Source of the DNA: JANWVO01 sp037446555 | Lineage (GTDB): Bacteria > Acidobacteriota > Terriglobia > Bryobacterales > Bryobacteraceae | Direction of reading: 5' to 3' | DNA: 64,000 bases | Assembly: GCA_037446555.1 (NCBI GenBank) | Contig: JBBIIK010000011.1 | Span: forward strand, 1-64,000 | Part shown: piece by piece, positions 46,820 through 54,963 of the stretch | Layout of the letters: the number at the start of each line of letters is the position of its first letter | Position numbering within the stretch: the first letter of the stretch is position 1 | Translations under genes and position numbers: made by a program | Notes under the pieces: model-generated | Seen by the model: only the letters and a program-made list of their open reading frames with translations | Told to the model about the DNA's origin: nothing | The model's database searches: none

Positions 46820-47731
46820 TCAGCGGATCAGGGCGAACGCCTTCTTCATGGCGCCGATGGTGGCCGCAAGGGCCGCTTCGGGCGGCATGGCGCGGAGCGC
46901 GGCGTTGAAGGGCTCGCAACGCGCTGGGGCGTCGCAACCGAGAGAGTTCAGCGCGTTCAGGAAACCGGCGAGCGGAATGACACCGGTGGCGAGGGGGAGT
47001 TCGCGTTCGAGGTCTTTCTGCTCGTCGCGGGTGCGTCCGGCAGGCGCGTCGTTCAGGTCGATGGAAACCACGTCTGCGGCGCGCAGCGCGCGCAGATCTT
47101 CCACGGTTTCGCCCGCGGTGTACCAGTGCCAGCTATCCATCACGAGCCCGACGTTCGGGCGGCCAATTTCGGCGATGAGCTCGCGGGCCTCGCGCAAGGT
47201 GTGAATGAAGGAAAAGCGCCGGGCGGTCCAGGATGTCTTCGGGCCGACGTATTCGAGGCCGAAGCGGCAGCCGTGATCCTCGAGCACCTGCGCTACGGCG
47301 CGGAGGCGGCGGACGTGGAGGCGGAAATTCTCGAGGAACGTCAGCTCGTCGCTTGCCGGGGAGATCCATGTGGTGACGCGGTCCGCCCCGGCTGTTTGCA
47401 AGGCGCGGACGCGTTCGGGCAGCCCGCGGAGGCCTTTCTGGAATTCTTCCTCGCTGCGGCGGAAGTCGACTGGAAGACCAGACTGCCCCCAAACGAGGCC
47501 CGCCTGCTTCATACGGACCAAGATTTCGGAACGCTCCGCGCCGGAGGCAGAGGCGAGCCATGCCGAATCCGCCGTAACTGCCTGAAAGCCAAACCGGATC
47601 GCGTAGGCGACGGCTTCCGGCAGAGACGCCTTGACGCCGATGGACCCGCAATCGAGCTGGACCTTCATCTTCGTGGTGGGCTGCGCCTGCATCAGGAACG
47701 CACCGCTGGCCATCAGCTGCCTTCTCGTCAT
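46820..47731 (-). CDS. Sugar phosphate isomerase/epimerase family TIM barrel, Tat-type signal
   Basis: About 303 residues. The ATG at 47731, after AAAGGAA, gives MTRRQLMASGAFLMQ, whose twin arginine and hydrophobic stretch look like a Tat signal. The barrel has EYVGPKTSW, VGLVMDSWHWY and VVSIDLND, the metal-binding strands of the xylose-isomerase-like superfamily (Glu, Asp and His ligands). Such proteins isomerise or epimerise sugars and inositols; the substrate is unknown. It is divergent from the small barstar-like gene. Confidence 0.8.
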   Translation of the reverse strand: MTRRQLMASGAFLMQAQPTTKMKVQLDCGSIGVKASLPEAVAYAIRFGFQAVTADSAWLASASGAERSEILVRMKQAGLVWGQSGLPVDFRRSEEEFQKGLRGLPERVRALQTAGADRVTTWISPASDELTFLENFRLHVRRLRAVAQVLEDHGCRFGLEYVGPKTSWTARRFSFIHTLREARELIAEIGRPNVGLVMDSWHWYTAGETVEDLRALRAADVVSIDLNDAPAGRTRDEQKDLERELPLATGVIPLAGFLNALNSLGCDAPARCEPFNAALRAMPPEAALAATIGAMKKAFALIR

Positions 47732-47762
47732 ACAATTCCTTTCAAACCGCGCCGCGCTCCCC

Positions 47763-48191
47763 ATGAGCATAACACTCGACCAACTGCTGGCCCGGCTGGA
47801 GGACCCCGGAACACCGGTGGTGTGGCTGGACCCGGCGCTCCCGGAGTGGCTGTGGGAGCAACTGCCCGAGGCGGCGACAGGACAGGGCTACCATGTCCTG
47901 CATCTCGGGCTGGCAGGGCCGGTCTTCGATCTGGACTCTCTGCTCTCTGCCTTCGGACGGCTCCTGCCCTCCAACACGGCTTACGACCACAGCCTACCCT
48001 CTCTCCGTGCGGCGCTGTTGGTGGTGGCGGCAGACAGTCCCAAGGGGTGCCTGATTCTATTCCCCAACCCGGATGCTTTGAGGCAAGCCGAGGAATCCAC
48101 TTTCGAAGACCTGATCGAAGTCTTTGAAAGCGTGGATGATCTGCGCCGCCAAGTGGGCCGGGCTGGGCTCAAGGCGGTGGTGCGGGACTGA
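47763..48191 (+). CDS. Small protein with barstar-like pattern
   Basis: 142 residues, starting MSITLDQLLARLEDPG, with no signal peptide. The middle (FDLDSLLSAFGRLLPSN, SLRAALLVV, CLILFPNPDALRQ) and a final helix before FEDLIEVFESVDDLRRQ follow the helix-strand pattern of barstar-type ribonuclease inhibitors. No ribonuclease gene is adjacent, so a toxin-antitoxin role is not supported. The assignment rests on pattern only. Confidence 0.45.
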   Translation: MSITLDQLLARLEDPGTPVVWLDPALPEWLWEQLPEAATGQGYHVLHLGLAGPVFDLDSLLSAFGRLLPSNTAYDHSLPSLRAALLVVAADSPKGCLILFPNPDALRQAEESTFEDLIEVFESVDDLRRQVGRAGLKAVVRD

Positions 48192-48230
48192 GGGGAGCGA
48201 ATTTTACAAAAGCGAATCTGAATCCAGAAG

Positions 48231-48275
48231 CTAGTGTCTGCTATCTTAGTAACTGATCATGTTAGCAGACGCTAG
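48231..48275 (+). promoter_or_regulatory. Inverted-repeat operator at the tetR efflux operon start
   Basis: CTAGTGTCTGCTA (48231-48243) and TAGCAGACGCTAG (48263-48275) form an inverted repeat matching at 12 of 13 positions with a 19-base gap. The start codon at 48259 lies in the gap and the right arm covers the next codons. TATCTT at 48242-48247 could be the -10. A TetR dimer bound here would block transcription of its own operon and the pump. If a later GTG start (48304) is used, the site is entirely upstream. Confidence 0.65.
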
Positions 48276-48951
48276 ATCAGGCGGGGCATCGCGGCACGTC
48301 CCAGTGAAAGCGAAAGGGCGGTTGCCAGCGGCGGAGCGGCGGGCTGCCATCGTGAAGGCGGCGATCCACCGGTTTGCGAAGCACGGCTTTCGGGGCACGA
48401 CTACGAGGGAGCTGGCCGCCGCGGCGGGCGTGAGCGAGCCGGTGCTGTACCAGCACTTTGCGACGAAGCGGGATCTTTATACAGCCATCGTGGACCACCT
48501 GATCGCGGAGGCCCACGAGCGGTTCGACCAGAGGGCAAATCAACTCGAGCCGTTGGCGAACGACCGGGAATTCCTGCAGTGGCTGGGCGAGGGCATTCTT
48601 GCCTATCATCTGGAGGACCCGGACCGTGTGCGCCTGCTGCTGTTCAGCGCGCTGGAGGGGCATGAACTGGCGGACCTGTGGTTCCAGAAGGCGACGATGG
48701 ATCAGATCCGCTGGGTAGAGCGGAGCCTGGAGAAGAGGATCGCGGCGGGAACAATCCGAATCCGGGAACCGGAGCTGGTGGCGCGTGCGTTCATTTTCAT
48801 GGTAGGCCACTTCGGCCTGAAGCATCTCCTCTTTCCGGGACGCTGCGCACCGCCGCCCGATGGCCGGCTCGTCGAAAAGCTGGTTGACATTTTTCTGTAC
48901 GGAATCGCGGTTCAAAAGGGTACTACGGATGAAGACCATGCGGAATCATAA
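48259..48951 (+). CDS. TetR family transcriptional regulator
   Basis: A 230-residue repressor. The helix-turn-helix is residues about 30-70: AAIHRFAKHGFRGTTTRELAA, then AGVSEPVLYQHFATKRDLY. The C-terminal ligand domain is about 140 residues long. It is the first gene of a plus-strand operon with a HlyD-type adaptor and an RND-TolC fusion and so probably represses them, releasing on binding a drug or bile-type inducer. The HlyD start lies inside its last codons (overlap 23 bases). The inverted repeat around its start is the likely operator. Confidence 0.9.
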   Translation: MLADARSGGASRHVPVKAKGRLPAAERRAAIVKAAIHRFAKHGFRGTTTRELAAAAGVSEPVLYQHFATKRDLYTAIVDHLIAEAHERFDQRANQLEPLANDREFLQWLGEGILAYHLEDPDRVRLLLFSALEGHELADLWFQKATMDQIRWVERSLEKRIAAGTIRIREPELVARAFIFMVGHFGLKHLLFPGRCAPPPDGRLVEKLVDIFLYGIAVQKGTTDEDHAES

Positions 48952-50146
48952 GAATCTCTGGATCATTTTCGGCGCGCTAGCCGCTGCGCTGGGGCTGGCG
49001 GGATGCAGCAGCCGCGAGGAGGGCACGGCCAAGGCGGCGTCGCGTCCCGCCGGGCCGATCGGAGTCCGCACCGCTGTGGCGCAGGAGCGGACGGTGGAGC
49101 GGGCGATCCTGGTGACGGGTTCGCTGCTGCCCGACGACACGACGACGATTTCTTGCGAAGTGGCGGGGCGAGTGGCGAAGCTCCATTTCGATTTCGGGCA
49201 GACGGTGCGGAAAGGGCAGGTGATGGCGGAGCTGGACAAGCTGGAGCTCACGCTGCAACTGGACCGCGTGAAAGCGGCGCTGGAGCAGGCGATGGCGCGG
49301 ATCGGGATGGACCGGGAGACGATGAAGGAGCCCGATTCGACGCCGATGATGCGGCAGGCGCGGGCTCAGATGGAGGATGCGCTGTCGAAGTACGAGAACG
49401 CGAAGAAGCTCGTCAAGACAGGCGACATCGCGCAGGAGCGCTTCAACGAGATCGAGAAGATGTACCTGGCGCGCAAGGCGGCTTATGAGGCGACTCAGGA
49501 CGACCTGCGCACGCAGCTAGCGCTCATCCGTTCTCTGCGGGCAGAGGTGGGGCTGGCGGAGAAGCGGCTGCGCGACGCGACAGTGGTGGCGCCGATGGAC
49601 GGGATCGTGCAGGCAAGGCATGTCGCCGAGGGGCAGTATGTGCGGGACAACGCGGCGATGTACACGCTGGTGAAGTCCTGGCCGCTGCGGCTGCGAGTGG
49701 AGATTCCCGAGCCCGCGGTGGGGCTGGCGAAGGTGGGGTCCACGCTGGTGTTCACGACGAGCGCGGCGCCGGGGGCGGAGTTCCGGGCGACGATCCGCAC
49801 GTTGAATCCGTCGCTCGATCCGCGGTCGCGGACGCTCACGGCGGAGGCGCGGATCGAGACGCGAGACGAGCGGCTGAAGCCGGGCTCGTTCGTGCAGGTG
49901 AAGCTGGTGACGGATCCGGCGTACCGCGTGGTTTCGATTCCTAGAGCCGCGGTGTACACGGTGGCGGGACTCAACAAGTTTTTCACCATTGAGAACGGCA
50001 AGGCGGTGGAGCACCGCATCCCGGAGATTCTGGGGGGCAACGGTTACGTGGAAATCCCGCCAGGCATTATCGAGGCGGGCGCCACGGTGGCGGTGTCCAG
50101 CGTGCCGATGCTGAGCGACGGCGCGGCGGTGACGGTGCGGCAGTAG
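48929..50146 (+). CDS. RND efflux periplasmic adaptor (HlyD/MFP), lipoprotein
   Basis: A 405-residue protein with a lipobox LAGC after the signal (IIFGALAAALGLAGC). The adaptor pattern follows: GSLLPDDTTTISCEVAGRV (lipoyl half), a coiled-coil hairpin (about residues 100-210, rich in Lys/Glu/Ala), then VVAPMDGIVQARHVAEGQYV, and the beta-barrel and membrane-proximal domains. It bridges the RND pump to the outer-membrane channel in the periplasm. The start at 48929 overlaps the tetR end; ATG at 48938 is the alternative. It is co-transcribed with the fused pump 31 bases downstream. Confidence 0.9.
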   Translation: MKTMRNHKNLWIIFGALAAALGLAGCSSREEGTAKAASRPAGPIGVRTAVAQERTVERAILVTGSLLPDDTTTISCEVAGRVAKLHFDFGQTVRKGQVMAELDKLELTLQLDRVKAALEQAMARIGMDRETMKEPDSTPMMRQARAQMEDALSKYENAKKLVKTGDIAQERFNEIEKMYLARKAAYEATQDDLRTQLALIRSLRAEVGLAEKRLRDATVVAPMDGIVQARHVAEGQYVRDNAAMYTLVKSWPLRLRVEIPEPAVGLAKVGSTLVFTTSAAPGAEFRATIRTLNPSLDPRSRTLTAEARIETRDERLKPGSFVQVKLVTDPAYRVVSIPRAAVYTVAGLNKFFTIENGKAVEHRIPEILGGNGYVEIPPGIIEAGATVAVSSVPMLSDGAAVTVRQ

Positions 50147-50177
50147 CGGTTTTTCTCGTCTTTCGGAGTCATTATCC

Positions 50178-53100
50178 ATGCAGAAGCTGGCAGAGATCTG
50201 TATTCGCCGGCCCGTGTTCGCAACGATGCTGATCCTGGCGCTGGTGGTGATCGGGCTGGATTCCTACCGCAAGCTTGGGGTGGACTTCTTTCCCAAGGTG
50301 GAGTTTCCTTTCGTCTCCATTACGACGGTGCTGCCCGGGGCGTCGCCGGAGGAGGTGGAGTCGCAGGTCACCAAGGTGCTCGAGGAGGCGGTGAACACGA
50401 TCTCCGGCATCGATGAGCTGAACTCGACCTCGGCGGAGGGCGTGTCGATCATCACCATTGGATTCGTGCTGGAAAAGGATCCCGAGATCGCGGCGCAGGA
50501 GGTCCGCGACAAGGTCAGCACTGTGCTCGGGCAGTTGCCGCGGGACGCGCGGACGCCCGTAGTGGAGAAGCTGGCGACCGACGCAGCTCCTGTGCTGAAC
50601 ATCGTAGTCAGCTCGCCGCGGGACATGCGCGAGGTGACCAAGATCGTCGACGACCAGATCAAGAAGAACATCGAGACGATCAGCGGCGTAGGGCAGGTAC
50701 GGTTCGTGGGCGAGCGGAAACGGCAGATCCAGGTGCTGCTGAATCCGGAAAAACTGGCGGCGTACAACCTGAACATCGAGCAGGTGCGAGTGGCGCTGGC
50801 GGCGCAGAACGTGGAGATTCCCGGAGGGCGCATCGACGAGGGCAACCGCGAGCTGACTCTGCGCACGCTGGGGCGCGTCGAGCAGCCGATGGACTTCGCG
50901 CGGATCATCGTGGGGACGGTGAACGGGGCGCCGGTGCGGATCTCCGACATCGGCGAGGTGCAGGACACCTACGAGGAACCGCGCTCGATTGCGCGGCTCA
51001 ACGGGCGCCCGGCGGTGGCGCTGGCGGTGCGCAAGCAGGCGGGAACGAACTCGCTGGACGTGATCGCGGCCATCAAGCAGCGGATCGCGGAACTGAAGCC
51101 CTCGCTGCCACCGGACTTCGAAATCACTTACGCGCGAGACCAGTCCGGGTTCATCCAGGCGGCGTACAACGCCGTGCTGGAACACCTGGTGCTGGGCGGG
51201 TTCTTCGCGGCGGTCATCGTGCTGTTCTTCATCCGAAACTGGCGGTCGACGCTGATTGCGGCTATTGCCATTCCCACGTCGATCATCTCGACGTTCACGC
51301 TGCTGAACTGGATGGGCTTCAGCCTGAACCAGATCACGATGCTGGCGCTGACGCTGGTGGTGGGCATCGTGATCGACGACGCCATCGTGGTTCTGGAAAA
51401 CATCTTCCGCCACATGGAGGAGAAGGGCCTGCCGCCGATGGAGGCAGCCGCTCTGGGCACGAAGGAGATCGGTCTGGCGGTGCTCGCGACGACGCTGTCG
51501 CTGATCATCATCTTCATCCCGATTGCCGTGATGCCCGGCATCGTGGGGCGCTTCATGTCGTCGTTCGGCTACACGGCGGCGTTTGCGGTGGGCATCTCGC
51601 TGATCGTGTCGTTCACGCTGACGCCGATGCTGTGTTCCCGGTTCCTGAAGCTGGGCAAGCCGGAGAGAGCGACCAAGTCCGGATTTTTCGACAGGCTGTT
51701 CGCGGCGCCCTACAAGCGGATGCTGCTGTGGTCCCTCAGCCACCGGTGGGCGGTGGCGGCGGCGGCAGTGGCCGTGATGCTGTCCACAATCCCAATGGTG
51801 CGTTCGATGGGCGTGGATTTCCTTCCGACGGACGACCAGTCCGAATTCGAGATCAACGTGCGGATGCCGGTGGGCTCGTCGCTGGAGGGCACGTCGCAGG
51901 TGATGGCGCTGATCGAGGAGGACCTGAAGGAACTGCCCGGAGTGCGAGACCTCTTTGTCACCATTGGCGCCGACCAGCGCCGGCAAGTGGACCGCGGGTC
52001 GGTGATCGTCGAGCTGGTGGACGTGAAGGAGCGCAAACAGTCGCAGCGGCAGCTGATGGACATGGCGCGCGAGAAGCTGGCCAAGTACAAGGACCTGATC
52101 GTTACCGTGCAGCTTCCGTCGCTGATCTCCGGCGCGCCGAACAGCGATTTCATGTTCTCCATTCAGGGTCCTGACCTGAACCGGCTGGAGCGGTACGCCA
52201 ACTCGCTGATGACCCGCCTCAGGCAGATTCCGGGCGTGGCGGACATGGAGCTGACTTACGAGTCCGGCAAGCCCGAGGTGCGCGTGCAGATCAACCGCGA
52301 CAAGGCGGCAGACCTCCATGTGAATGTAGCGCAGGTGGCCAACGCGATGCGCGTGCTGGTGGGCGGCGACGATCAGGCGACCACTTACAAGGAAGGCGAC
52401 GACCGCTACGACGTGATGCTGCGCGTGGCGAAGGAATTCCGCAACTCGCCGCGGACGCTGGAGCGGCTGTATGTTCCGTCGGCGACGCTCGGGAACGTAC
52501 CGCTGTCCAACGTGGCGAGCTTCGAGCTGGGCACGGGTCCTACATCGATCGACCGTTACAACCGGCAGCGGCGCGTGCTGATCATGGGAAACCTGTCGAA
52601 GAACCTGGCACTGGGTGACCTGATCGCAATCGCCAACCAGCACATGGAATCGCAAAACCTGCCTCCCGGCTACACCTATGGCACGGTGGGGCGCTCGCGC
52701 GAGCTTGGGCGCGCGATGCAGAACTTCCTGATCGCGTTCCTGCTGTCGATCGTGTTCATGTACATGATCCTGGCGTCGAACTACGAGAGCTTCATCGATC
52801 CGGTGACGATCCTGCTGTCGCTGCCGCTGTCGGCGCCGTTCGCGCTGCTGAGCCTGTTCCTGGCGCGCGAGAACTTCTCGATCGTGTACACGTCGCTGGG
52901 AATCCTGGTGCTGTTCGGAATCGTGAAGAAGAACTCGATTCTTCAGATCGACCACATCAAGGGGCTGCGGCGCGAAGGGATGCCGCGGCTGGAGGCGATC
53001 ATTCAGGGCTGCGAGGACAGGCTGCGCCCGATCCTGATGACGACGGCGGCGCTGGTGGCAGGCATGATTCCGCTCGCCGTGGGGACGGGCGCTGGCTCGG

Positions 53101-54950
53101 GCACGCGGCGGACAGTGGCGATCGTGGTGATTGGCGGGCAGTCGCTGGCGCTGCTGCTGACGCTGCTGGTGACGCCGGTGGCTTACTCCTTGTTCGACGA
53201 CGTGGCACATTCGCGGCTGTGGCGGCGGCTTTTCTCGCGCGTGCCGAAGCCGGCGCCGACGACAGCGGCGATGCTGGCGCTGGCCCTTCTGCTCGTGCCC
53301 GCGGTCGCCCCGGCGCAGCAGGCGGCGGAAGATCCACTGCGCGCGGCGCGGCAGCAGGTGCTGCACGCTAATCGCGTAGGGGTCTCGGACACGCTGCGCG
53401 AGCTGACATTGAAGCAGGCGCTGGAACTGGCGCTGAAGAACAACCTCGAGATCGAGATCGAGCGGTCCTATCTGGACACTGCCGCCGCCATGCTGAAGAG
53501 CGCCCGCGGCGCCTTCGATCCGCTGGTGCAGTACAATCCGTCGTTCGACACGCGCAATCTTCCTGTGGCGAACACGCTGGCTGCGCCGGGAGGGCGGTTG
53601 AGCGAGCGGTATCTGAACCACAACTTCTACATGCGGGGCAAGACCCCGTTTTCCGGGCTGGGTTGGCACATCGACTTCGAGAACCAGCGGCAATCCACCA
53701 ACAACCCGTTCACGGCGCTGACGCCGTTTCTGACATCACGGCTGGGCGCGGGATTCACGTTCCCTCTACTGCGGTTCCGTGAGGTCGATCCCGACCGCGC
53801 GCAGCTGCGCATCCGCATCAAACAGCGCGACCAGCAGCGCGCCGCGTTCGAGCTGAAGGTGATCGACGTGGTGACGCGGACGCAATCGGCTTACTGGGAC
53901 CTGGCGGCGGCGATCGAGGACGCCACGGTGGCAGCCGACGGGGTGCGCCTGGCTCGCGAGCAGCACGAGCGGAACCTGCGGTTCATCGAGGCGGGAACGC
54001 TGGCGCAAGTGGAGAGCGCGGCGTCGGAGGCGGAACTGCAGCGGCGCATCGATTCGTTTCAGTCCGCGCTCACCGTGGTGGCTGCCGCCGAGAATCAGTT
54101 GAAGACGATCCTGACGCCGAACCCGGGCGATCCGATGTGGAGCGAGCGGTTGCTGCCAGTGGACGCGCGCGCTTTGCCGCCGCCGACGATCACCGTGGAA
54201 GAGGCGCTGGGCACCGCTTTGAAGCAGAGGCTCGAGCTCCGCTCGCTGGATCTGAGCGTGGCGCAGAACCGGACGCAAGTGCAACTGGCGAGTTCCGCTT
54301 TGAAGCCGCAAGTGATGCTGACGGCGAACTACTTCAACAGCGGGCTGGCGGGCGTGCTGGCGCCGTCGTCCGGCGGCGGCTTCGCCAACTTCTTTGCTCC
54401 TCTCTTCGAGCGCGTGAACACGCTGTCGAGCCTGAACGGACTCCCCGCGCTGCCGCCGGTGCAGACGGGTGGCGCGGTGCCGGCCTCGTTGATCGGCGGC
54501 TACGGGTCGACGCTTTCGAACCTCACAACGGGCAGTTTCCAGACTGTCGCGGCAGGCATCTCCTTCGAATGGAACCCGAGGAACCGCGCCGCGCAGGGAC
54601 AACTGGAGCAGGCGCTGGTGCAGGAGCGCCGGCTGAAGTTGACGCGCACGCAGATCGAGCAGGGCATCGCCGCCGGCGTCCGCACGGCTCTGCAGAACCT
54701 CGAAGCAGCGCGGCTCCGCATTGAAGCGGCAAAAGCGAGCGAGCGGGCGGCGCGAGAGAAGCTGGAAAGCGAAATCCGGCTCTACCAGACCGGGGAGAGC
54801 ACGAACTTCCTGGTGCTGGCGCGGCAGAACGAGCTGCTCGATTCGCGCCGCCGCGTGGTCGCAGCAGAACTGCTGCTGAACCGCGCCGTAGCGCAGTTGC
54901 AGCAGTCTCTGGGATCGACGCTCGACGCCAATCAAATCCGGCTGGACTGA
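50178..54950 (+). CDS. RND efflux pump fused in frame to a TolC-type outer-membrane factor
   Basis: One frame of 1590 residues. Residues 1-1031 are a complete RND transporter: IRRPVFATMLILALVV start, proton-relay Asp pair at 400-401 in IVIDDAIVVLEN, and the lysine of GIVKKNSIL (917-918) as in AcrB Lys940. Residues 1032-1590 are a complete TolC-family factor beginning MLALALLLVPAVAPAQ, a signal peptide with an A-P-A cleavage site after 1046, preceded by basic residues. Internal ATG at 53271 has no ribosome-binding site. The pump's C-terminus is cytoplasmic, so the embedded signal would carry the TolC part out. The two parts could be made as a polyprotein and cut. Confidence 0.88.
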   Translation: MQKLAEICIRRPVFATMLILALVVIGLDSYRKLGVDFFPKVEFPFVSITTVLPGASPEEVESQVTKVLEEAVNTISGIDELNSTSAEGVSIITIGFVLEKDPEIAAQEVRDKVSTVLGQLPRDARTPVVEKLATDAAPVLNIVVSSPRDMREVTKIVDDQIKKNIETISGVGQVRFVGERKRQIQVLLNPEKLAAYNLNIEQVRVALAAQNVEIPGGRIDEGNRELTLRTLGRVEQPMDFARIIVGTVNGAPVRISDIGEVQDTYEEPRSIARLNGRPAVALAVRKQAGTNSLDVIAAIKQRIAELKPSLPPDFEITYARDQSGFIQAAYNAVLEHLVLGGFFAAVIVLFFIRNWRSTLIAAIAIPTSIISTFTLLNWMGFSLNQITMLALTLVVGIVIDDAIVVLENIFRHMEEKGLPPMEAAALGTKEIGLAVLATTLSLIIIFIPIAVMPGIVGRFMSSFGYTAAFAVGISLIVSFTLTPMLCSRFLKLGKPERATKSGFFDRLFAAPYKRMLLWSLSHRWAVAAAAVAVMLSTIPMVRSMGVDFLPTDDQSEFEINVRMPVGSSLEGTSQVMALIEEDLKELPGVRDLFVTIGADQRRQVDRGSVIVELVDVKERKQSQRQLMDMAREKLAKYKDLIVTVQLPSLISGAPNSDFMFSIQGPDLNRLERYANSLMTRLRQIPGVADMELTYESGKPEVRVQINRDKAADLHVNVAQVANAMRVLVGGDDQATTYKEGDDRYDVMLRVAKEFRNSPRTLERLYVPSATLGNVPLSNVASFELGTGPTSIDRYNRQRRVLIMGNLSKNLALGDLIAIANQHMESQNLPPGYTYGTVGRSRELGRAMQNFLIAFLLSIVFMYMILASNYESFIDPVTILLSLPLSAPFALLSLFLARENFSIVYTSLGILVLFGIVKKNSILQIDHIKGLRREGMPRLEAIIQGCEDRLRPILMTTAALVAGMIPLAVGTGAGSGTRRTVAIVVIGGQSLALLLTLLVTPVAYSLFDDVAHSRLWRRLFSRVPKPAPTTAAMLALALLLVPAVAPAQQAAEDPLRAARQQVLHANRVGVSDTLRELTLKQALELALKNNLEIEIERSYLDTAAAMLKSARGAFDPLVQYNPSFDTRNLPVANTLAAPGGRLSERYLNHNFYMRGKTPFSGLGWHIDFENQRQSTNNPFTALTPFLTSRLGAGFTFPLLRFREVDPDRAQLRIRIKQRDQQRAAFELKVIDVVTRTQSAYWDLAAAIEDATVAADGVRLAREQHERNLRFIEAGTLAQVESAASEAELQRRIDSFQSALTVVAAAENQLKTILTPNPGDPMWSERLLPVDARALPPPTITVEEALGTALKQRLELRSLDLSVAQNRTQVQLASSALKPQVMLTANYFNSGLAGVLAPSSGGGFANFFAPLFERVNTLSSLNGLPALPPVQTGGAVPASLIGGYGSTLSNLTTGSFQTVAAGISFEWNPRNRAAQGQLEQALVQERRLKLTRTQIEQGIAAGVRTALQNLEAARLRIEAAKASERAAREKLESEIRLYQTGESTNFLVLARQNELLDSRRRVVAAELLLNRAVAQLQQSLGSTLDANQIRLD

Positions 54951-54963
54951 GCGCGTAGCGGGA

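Noticed and set aside
46296..46937. Possible gene in the region after the poly(G) tract
   Set aside because: Arg/Pro-rich, overlaps the sugar isomerase and the promoter, and has no known relative.
50172..53693. A 1173-residue minus-strand frame opposite the RND gene
   Set aside because: His/Arg/Gln-rich composition and no recognisable domain; a shadow of the RND codons.
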